Part shown: piece by piece, positions 6,807-11,405 of the stretch
Numbering within the stretch: position 1 is the first letter of the stretch
How the letters are laid out: each line of letters starts with the position of its first letter
Source: an uncultured Victivallales bacterium
Lineage (GTDB): Bacteria; Verrucomicrobiota; Lentisphaeria; Victivallales; UBA1829
NCBI GenBank assembly: GCA_934661375.1
Contig: CAKUJH010000057.1
Location: 1-11,405 of the forward strand
Direction of reading: 5' to 3'
DNA: 11,405 nucleotides
Program-made: the position numbers and the translations under genes
The notes under the pieces: generated by a model
What the model was told of the DNA's origin: nothing
Databases searched by the model: none
Seen by the model: the letters and a program-made list of their open reading frames with translations, nothing else

Positions 6807-7816
6807 TGCGCCGCCTGTTCCGCAATAAATATTTTCTGATGTCGCTTCGGCTGTCCGCCGCCGCTATCCTGCTCTGGTGGGTGATGCGCGACCTGAAATT
6901 TTCCGAACTTTCCGGATTGTCCCGGAACGGCTTTCTGTTCAGCTTCGGCGGCGCGCTGGCATGCGTCTGCTTCCAGATCTTTCTGACGTCTCTGCGCTGG
7001 CGGCTTCTGCTGGCGGGACAGGGCATTTCTCTGACGGTGTTCCGGGCGGTGTCGCTGACATTTCAGGGGCAGATGTTTTCCCTGTTCATGCCGGGCGGGG
7101 CGGTGGGCGGGGATGTGCTGAAAGCGGCGTTTCTGACCCGTGAAACGCAGAACGGCCGGAAACTGGAAGGCGTCACCACGATTTTTCTGGACCGGGTGAT
7201 CGGCATGATGGGATTGTTTCTGTTGTCGCTGACGTTCGGGGCATGCTGTCTTCACCGGATTCTGGCTTTTACTCCGGAAATCCGTCTGCTGACTTTTTTT
7301 CTGCTGGCGGTCTGTCTGGCAGGATTTGCCGCGGGACTGATTCTGCTGTTTCAGGATGTGGTGTTCCGGATTCGTTTTCTGGCGTTTCTGCTGCGGAAAG
7401 CGGATGGAATTCTGCATGGAAAGCTGACCCGGATCCTGAATTCCGTGGAAGTCTGCCGCCGTGACCGGAAACGGCTGATTTATGCGTTCCTGATGAGTTT
7501 TCTGGTGCTGCATCCGCTGCTGGTTTTTGCCGCCGTCCTGATAATCTGCGGGATTTCCGGCGCATTTCCCGCTTTGGGGCCGGCGGGTCTGGCGGCGGCA
7601 CTGGGCAATACCGCTTCCACCGCGCCCGTGACGCCGGGCGGTCTGGGCACGCGCGACAAAGTGATTGAAGTGGTTCTGCAGGGATTCGGCATTGAAAATT
7701 CCATAGCTTCGCTGACGCCTTTGATCTATTCTATGGTCATGATTTGCGGCGGTCTGATCGGAGTTTTCTTTTTCCTGTATGATTCCTTCCGTTCCGGTTC
7801 CCGGCAGCAGAACTGA
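6806..7816 (+). CDS. Lysylphosphatidylglycerol synthase-type/YbhN-family polytopic membrane protein
   Basis: 336 residues with about eight hydrophobic helices, the length of stand-alone members of the LPG synthase transmembrane family (PF03706, older name UPF0104, including YbhN). Family signatures: RWRLLLAGQG (64-73), FMPGGAVGGDVLKAAFL (94-110), FLDRVIGMMGL (127-137) and NTASTAPVTPGGLGTRD (268-284). There is no soluble aminoacyl-transferase domain, so it is not an MprF-type enzyme. Stand-alone members are thought to act as lipid or lipid-linked-sugar flippases or transport partners; the substrate is unknown here. Its ATG overlaps the trmL stop, so it is translated from the same message. Nothing in the sequence explains the pairing with tRNA methylation beyond co-expression. 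It converges on the next gene with 9 bases between stops. Confidence 0.9.
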   Translation: MRRLFRNKYFLMSLRLSAAAILLWWVMRDLKFSELSGLSRNGFLFSFGGALACVCFQIFLTSLRWRLLLAGQGISLTVFRAVSLTFQGQMFSLFMPGGAVGGDVLKAAFLTRETQNGRKLEGVTTIFLDRVIGMMGLFLLSLTFGACCLHRILAFTPEIRLLTFFLLAVCLAGFAAGLILLFQDVVFRIRFLAFLLRKADGILHGKLTRILNSVEVCRRDRKRLIYAFLMSFLVLHPLLVFAAVLIICGISGAFPALGPAGLAAALGNTASTAPVTPGGLGTRDKVIEVVLQGFGIENSIASLTPLIYSMVMICGGLIGVFFFLYDSFRSGSRQQN

Positions 7817-7826
7817 ATTCTCTGCT
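7806..7826. terminator. Small hairpin spanning the two convergent stop codons
   Basis: AGCAGA (7806-7811) and TCTGCT (7821-7826) are complementary around nine bases. The structure covers the plus-strand stop (7814-7816) and touches the minus-strand stop (7826-7828). It could be a weak two-way terminator in a convergent junction with no other room for one. It has only 6 bp and no real T-tract. Confidence 0.3.
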
Positions 7827-9802
7827 TATTCCGCAACAGTGTGCTGTACCTGGAAGAAATCCATCTCGCCGCCTTGCTTTATCCGCCGGATGGAAGAATT
7901 GCCGTTCAGTTTCGCACTGTCGGATTTCAGCACTCCCAGAAAATCCACGGGCAGTTTCCGGAAATCAAACTGAACCGGAACCAGCAGACGCAGATGGTCT
8001 GTGCCCGTGTTTTCCAGAATCAGCTTTGCGTTGTCCTGCATATTTTCCGTCAGCACGAAATCGTAATTGGACATCCGGTTGAAATCATTTTCCGGGCGAC
8101 CCGTCAGGTCGGTCAGCAGACGTACCATTTCCGGATCGGGGTCCAGAAAGTAGCCGTTCAGGACGCGGTTTCCCGCCAGATAAGCGGCGACGGCATTGAA
8201 ATTCTTTTCGCCCATGAAGAGAAAACGTCCATGATGTTTCTGTTCCGGGGTGTTCTGAACCAGTGCTGTCAGTTTATTCTCGATCCGTTCCGGCGCAATG
8301 CAGACCGGGTTGAAGACTGCGCCCGGCAGATGCACCAGCGCAAACAGCAGCAGAAACCATACGGATTTCCGCAGCAGAGTCCAGCTGAGAAGTGCGTACA
8401 GCAGCACGATGATGATTCCCCATGCCGCCAGATACCAGGCCGGGTAAATGCCGGTCAACCCCTGCCGGAATTCAAGGGGAATATCCAGCAGCAAAAGTCC
8501 GAGCACCGCCGCTGAACCTGCCGCGATCCAGACTGCACGGCGGCGGTCCGGCATTTCCCGACAGCGCAGCCAGTACCACAGAATGCCGAGCGTCATGGCA
8601 AATTCCAGCGCCTGTCCGCAGCGGGGCGGGTTGCAGCGGTCCCATAAAGTCAGAGCCGCCAGCCAGTCCGGGAAACCGATCAGCTGATACCAGATGCTCC
8701 AGACCGTGAACAGAACCAGACTCCACAGCAGCCAGTCCCGTTTCAGCGTTTTCAGCCGGAAAAAAATCCAGCCTGCCAGCGGCAGTGCCAGGGTCAGCGG
8801 TCCCTGCAGTTCGCATTGATTGGAATAGCCGGTTTTGTAAACGGTCAGCGGCGCGAGCCATCCTTTGACCAGCGTCCACAGGCCCATGGTTCCGCCGGAA
8901 CAGCGGCGCTGTCCGGGATACGTGGTCGCCAGCAGAGCATGAACGGCTTCGGCGGCTCCGGATTCCCAGCACAGAATGAATGCGCCGGCTCCGGCAGCGG
9001 CAGTCAGCAGCGGCAGCCAGACAGAGGTTTCTTTCAGTTTCCGGAACAGATTTTCCTGCATCATGACTGCCAGAGTCAGCATTCCCAGCAGCCAGGCCGC
9101 GGTATAGATCCGCGGTACATAAAGAGTCATGACCGCCCAGATCATCCCGTAAAAAACCACTGCCGCCCAAAGCCAGCGTTTCCGGGCATCGTCTGTCCGG
9201 AGCAATTGCAGTCCTGCACCCGCCGCGAAACAGAGTCCTGCCAGCTGCCCCGCCGGCCAGAATGACCATGCCGCGAATTCCGGTGAAATTACCAGCAGCA
9301 GACTGAACAGATAATTGAGTTTCGGGTTTTGCGGAAAAACTGTGTTCAGCAGGAAAAATATCCCCAGCATTCCAACAAACAGCGGAAACAGCCAGTACCA
9401 TGCCAGCGCACGGCGCAGATCCAGAAAGAAAAATCCCCAGCACGCCGGACGCGCCAGTGTTACAAAATGACGGATCGGTACGCCAGTATCGTGCAGAACG
9501 CTTAAATCCCGTTCCGACAAACCGTTATAATGATTGTACCGGGGAAATTGCGGACGGGCGGCATATTGGCTCAATGCGTTCGGAGTCCCGTGATTCAGAA
9601 ATTCATCGCACCGGATTCCGCGGTAGATCCCTGCCAGTTTCCGTTCACCGCAGAGTTCCATGACATCCCGGCTGCCCGGATAATTTTTCAGCCAGCCCAG
9701 CGAAGAACCGTTGATACCCAGAGCCGTCAGGAGGATGAAAACGAAGACGCTGACGGCGGCAAGCAATATTTTCTGCTGTTTCAATCCTGTCATGAACTTC
9801 AT
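7826..9802 (-). CDS. Large polytopic membrane protein of unknown function, glycosyltransferase-C-like layout
   Basis: 658 residues. Helix 1 (about 11-30) is followed by an exported loop of about 90 residues with RGIRCDEFLN (61-70) and TPNALSQ (73-79). Then come about a dozen helices (about 118-500) including WGFFFLDLRRALAWYWLFP and LLVISPEFAAWSFWPAGQLAG, and a soluble C-terminal part of about 150 residues. One N-terminal helix, a loop with acidic residues, many helices and a soluble tail is the layout of GT-C enzymes that use lipid-linked sugars. The R-I-R-(S/C)-D-E...TP..LSQ pattern and the WGFF...YW stretch recall bacterial membrane proteins Pfam lists as DUF7657; that is from memory and unchecked. 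No characterised function is known to me. The ATG at 9802 has AGAGG eight bases upstream; an alternative ATG lies three codons in. It follows the AGE-family gene after 85 bases, probably in the same operon, which would fit sugar or surface-polymer work. Confidence 0.75.
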   Translation of the reverse strand: MKFMTGLKQQKILLAAVSVFVFILLTALGINGSSLGWLKNYPGSRDVMELCGERKLAGIYRGIRCDEFLNHGTPNALSQYAARPQFPRYNHYNGLSERDLSVLHDTGVPIRHFVTLARPACWGFFFLDLRRALAWYWLFPLFVGMLGIFFLLNTVFPQNPKLNYLFSLLLVISPEFAAWSFWPAGQLAGLCFAAGAGLQLLRTDDARKRWLWAAVVFYGMIWAVMTLYVPRIYTAAWLLGMLTLAVMMQENLFRKLKETSVWLPLLTAAAGAGAFILCWESGAAEAVHALLATTYPGQRRCSGGTMGLWTLVKGWLAPLTVYKTGYSNQCELQGPLTLALPLAGWIFFRLKTLKRDWLLWSLVLFTVWSIWYQLIGFPDWLAALTLWDRCNPPRCGQALEFAMTLGILWYWLRCREMPDRRRAVWIAAGSAAVLGLLLLDIPLEFRQGLTGIYPAWYLAAWGIIIVLLYALLSWTLLRKSVWFLLLFALVHLPGAVFNPVCIAPERIENKLTALVQNTPEQKHHGRFLFMGEKNFNAVAAYLAGNRVLNGYFLDPDPEMVRLLTDLTGRPENDFNRMSNYDFVLTENMQDNAKLILENTGTDHLRLLVPVQFDFRKLPVDFLGVLKSDSAKLNGNSSIRRIKQGGEMDFFQVQHTVAE

Positions 9803-9832
9803 GAAAAAAACCTCTTTTTACGGCTGGACAAT

Positions 9833-9868
9833 TCAGCCCCGCTGATTCTGTTTGAAGCAGGGGGCTGA
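9833..9868 (-). repeat. Long hairpin between the epimerase and membrane-protein genes
   Basis: TCAGCCCC (9833-9840) and GGGGCTGA (9861-9868) are perfectly complementary. CTG (9842-9844) and CAG (9858-9860) extend the stem past one bulged base, giving 11 pairs and a 13-base loop. No T-tract follows on the minus strand. It lies about 20 bases after the AGE-family stop and could be an RNA processing or 3'-protecting hairpin, or an imperfect terminator reducing expression of the membrane protein. Confidence 0.6.
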
Positions 9869-9887
9869 CATAAATGGAAATGTCCGG

Positions 9888-11060
9888 TTATTTTTCCAGT
9901 TTTTTCAACTGGGCGGAACACATGAACAGACAACGGGGCAGGTGGAAGAAGGTTTTCCATTTGCCGCCTTTGAGTGTATGGGTAACTTCGCCGCGGCGGT
10001 TCAGGTAAGCGTACCATTCCGGGTATTCCGGATCGCGGAAATGACTCCACGCCCAGCTGTCGATTTCCTCGAATTTGCGCAGGAAATATTCATCGCCGGT
10101 GAGCCGGAAAGCAAACAGACATGCAATCAGGGCTTCGCAGTGCGGCCACCAGAGCTTCATATCCCACTGGAGTTCAAGGTGCGGCTTGTGCAGAGCGTCC
10201 ATGAAATAATAGATGCCGCCGAATTCACGGTCGGTGCCGAAGTCAAAAATGCCCTTGATGATGTCCGCCGCCCGCGCAATCAGAGCCTGAGCGCCGGTCT
10301 GTTCCGCGTGCTGAAGCATGAACCACATGGATTCCAGTCCGTGACCGGGGTTGACCATGCGTCCTTCGCAGGATTCCAGGTCAAACGCCGGACCTTCCGA
10401 ATTGATGTTCTCGAACAGAATCCGCATTTCCGGATTCCAGAACCGTTCCGTGACCGCCTTCACCGCTTCATCCGCGGCTCCGTCGTATTCGTGACTGCCC
10501 AGACATTCCCGCATTTCATGCGCCAGGTTCGCCAGCATCATGAAATGTCCATGCGACAGCCGGTGCGGACGCCCCGGCAGCGTTTTCTCCCAGCGTCCCT
10601 TGGGATTGTCCATGCGTGCGATGTAATGATGCATGGCGGAATCCGCTTCGGTTCGGTATTTGGCTTCGCCGGTCGCTTTGTACATGGCGGCGGCGCCCAT
10701 GGCAGCGAAACAGTCGGAAAAGATATTGTACGGCGCAACCGAGGGAACACCCTGCCGGTTCAGGGCAAAGTAGTACGTGCCGTCTTCGGATTTGCCGTGT
10801 TCCGTCAGAAAATCATAACCCTGACGCGCAATTTCCAGCCAGCGGTCGTTGCCGCCCTGTGCAGCTGCGAATTTGGCGAACATGTAGACAATCCGCCACT
10901 GCATCCACATATATTTTTCGGTGTCATACACGCTGCCGTCGCGGTCGAGCGAGGTGAAATAACCGCCGTATTCGCGGTCCACGCAATGCTGTTCCCAGAA
11001 CGGAATGACGCGTTCGTAAAGTTCGCTTTCGTAGCGTTGTCTGATCTTGCTGAAATCCAT
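9888..11060 (-). CDS. AGE-family epimerase, N-acylglucosamine 2-epimerase-like
   Basis: 390 residues, the normal length for the N-acylglucosamine 2-epimerase family (PF07221), a cytoplasmic (alpha/alpha)6 barrel that interconverts GlcNAc and ManNAc, supplying or salvaging sialic-acid precursors. Seen in order: MWMQWRIVYMF with Arg56, SHGHFMMLANLAHEMRE (169-185), GRMVNPGHGLESMWFML with His240, LWWPHCEAL with Glu309, and KTFFHLPRCLFMC with His373. These match in order and almost in number the Arg57, His239, Glu308 and His372 I recall for the Anabaena enzyme, so catalysis should be intact. The NPGHGLE...WWP.CEA...F.H.PRC wording resembles true AGE more than cellobiose 2-epimerase, but related sugars cannot be excluded. 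No nanA, nanK or nanE gene is in the window. The ATG at 11060 has AAGGAG nine bases upstream. It follows the leuD-type gene by 62 bases that hold a hairpin. Confidence 0.88.
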   Translation of the reverse strand: MDFSKIRQRYESELYERVIPFWEQHCVDREYGGYFTSLDRDGSVYDTEKYMWMQWRIVYMFAKFAAAQGGNDRWLEIARQGYDFLTEHGKSEDGTYYFALNRQGVPSVAPYNIFSDCFAAMGAAAMYKATGEAKYRTEADSAMHHYIARMDNPKGRWEKTLPGRPHRLSHGHFMMLANLAHEMRECLGSHEYDGAADEAVKAVTERFWNPEMRILFENINSEGPAFDLESCEGRMVNPGHGLESMWFMLQHAEQTGAQALIARAADIIKGIFDFGTDREFGGIYYFMDALHKPHLELQWDMKLWWPHCEALIACLFAFRLTGDEYFLRKFEEIDSWAWSHFRDPEYPEWYAYLNRRGEVTHTLKGGKWKTFFHLPRCLFMCSAQLKKLEK

Positions 11061-11081
11061 GATTCATGACTCCTTGCAGAT

Positions 11082-11115
11082 TTTCCGGCGGAATTCCGCA
11101 GAGAACCACCGGAAA
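11082..11115 (-). repeat. Hairpin between the leuD-type and epimerase genes
   Basis: TTTCCGGCGG (11082-11091) and CCACCGGAAA (11106-11115) form a 10-pair stem with one G-T wobble (in the minus-strand RNA) and a 14-base loop. There is no T-tract. The AAGGAG of the epimerase gene starts 6 bases beyond the stem, so the structure could affect its translation, or mark a processing site between the two cistrons. Confidence 0.55.
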
Positions 11116-11122
11116 GTCCGGC

Positions 11123-11405
11123 TCAGTATTTGCTGTCAGCGTAGTCCACCCAGCCGCCGGCTTTGACCAGCTCCAGGTCAAATGCTCCGATCGTGAACGG
11201 ATAGACTTTCGTGGTTGAACCGTTGGAGATCGTGAACGTGAACTTGTTCATGTCCGTGGTGCATTCCGCTTCGGTTCCTGCGAAGGTGCGGAAGATGTCG
11301 TCGATGTCCTGTTCGGAGAGGGAGACCGCCATCAGACCGCAGTTGAACATATTCTGGCGGAAGATACGGGCGAAATTCACCGCGATGACCAGATTGATGT
11401 TGTTG
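11123..11405 (-). CDS. leuD: 3-isopropylmalate dehydratase small subunit-type protein (partial; N-terminus beyond right edge)
   Basis: 94 codons of the C-terminal part are visible; the frame runs off the right edge. INLVIAVNFARIFRQNMFNCGLMAVSLSEQ-type wording is the swivel (aconitase domain 4) fold of the small subunit, where the N-C-G-L turn follows the RIFRQN stretch, and it ends in a LVKAGGWVDYA tail like the short, archaeal-type LeuD. With LeuC it isomerises 2-isopropylmalate to 3-isopropylmalate in leucine synthesis. Homoaconitase, citraconate and methylmalate dehydratase small subunits look alike, so the substrate is not certain; leuC would be expected upstream, outside the window. A GTG at 11380 in the same frame is not the start, since conserved residues continue upstream of it. 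The stop is TGA at 11125-11123, 62 bases before the epimerase gene. Confidence 0.82.
   Translation of the reverse strand, partial: NNINLVIAVNFARIFRQNMFNCGLMAVSLSEQDIDDIFRTFAGTEAECTTDMNKFTFTISNGSTTKVYPFTIGAFDLELVKAGGWVDYADSKY

Noticed and set aside
8472..9443. Open frame of 323 codons on the minus strand within the membrane-protein gene
   Set aside because: Same strand, other frame. The product lacks the helix pattern seen in the main frame, and the main frame has a good start and ribosome site.
9852..11069. Open frame of 405 codons on the plus strand opposite the epimerase gene
   Set aside because: It mirrors the AGE-family gene, whose motifs and ribosome site are clear. The antisense product shows no recognisable family.
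1..11405. CRISPR array, insertion sequence, tRNA/rRNA genes, phage or defence genes
   Set aside because: I looked for direct-repeat arrays, transposase motifs, terminal inverted repeats and tRNA-like cloverleaf or CCA ends on both strands and saw none. The window reads as core genome.

Overview
The window looks like ordinary bacterial chromosome. It is gene-dense and moderately GC-rich, with Shine-Dalgarno sites, short intergenic gaps, overlapping start/stop codons and hairpin terminators. I saw no phage, transposon, CRISPR, tRNA or rRNA sequence. The genes resemble those of a Gram-negative-type bacterium with peptidoglycan and lipoproteins. The mix (pyruvate phosphate dikinase, a MurA with aspartate in place of the catalytic cysteine, an AGE-family epimerase, a large polytopic membrane protein) would fit a PVC-group organism such as Lentisphaerota. 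That placement is an inference with low confidence.

Layout. Bases 1-215 (+) hold the C-terminal tail of a membrane protein that enters from the left. Bases 216-399 hold no gene I can support. A minus-strand block then runs from about 5665 down to 450, made of ppdK, murA, azlC and azlD. A hairpin terminator separates ppdK from murA, and another hairpin ends the block after azlD. murA, azlC and azlD are tightly packed and probably form one operon that combines a peptidoglycan precursor step with a branched-chain amino acid exporter. Upstream of ppdK, also on the minus strand, is a small lipoprotein of unknown function. It is divergent from a plus-strand pair, trmL and a YbhN/LPG-synthase-type membrane protein, whose stop and start codons overlap. 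The divergent intergenic region carries the best promoter in the window and a 15-base palindrome that covers both candidate -35 boxes.

The plus-strand pair converges, with only 9 bases between stop codons, on a second minus-strand block running from the right edge: the 3' part of a leuD-type gene, an AGE-family (GlcNAc 2-epimerase-like) gene, and a 658-residue polytopic membrane protein of unknown function. The two gaps inside this block each contain a long hairpin without a U-tract.

Functionally this is core metabolism and envelope biology: PEP/pyruvate interconversion (PpdK), use of PEP in wall synthesis (MurA), leucine synthesis and export (LeuD, AzlCD), amino-sugar epimerisation, tRNA wobble-base methylation (TrmL) and membrane or lipid proteins. 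I did not find a clear new multi-gene system. The items most worth a second look are the Cys-to-Asp MurA active site, the divergent palindrome and the unclassified 658-residue membrane protein.
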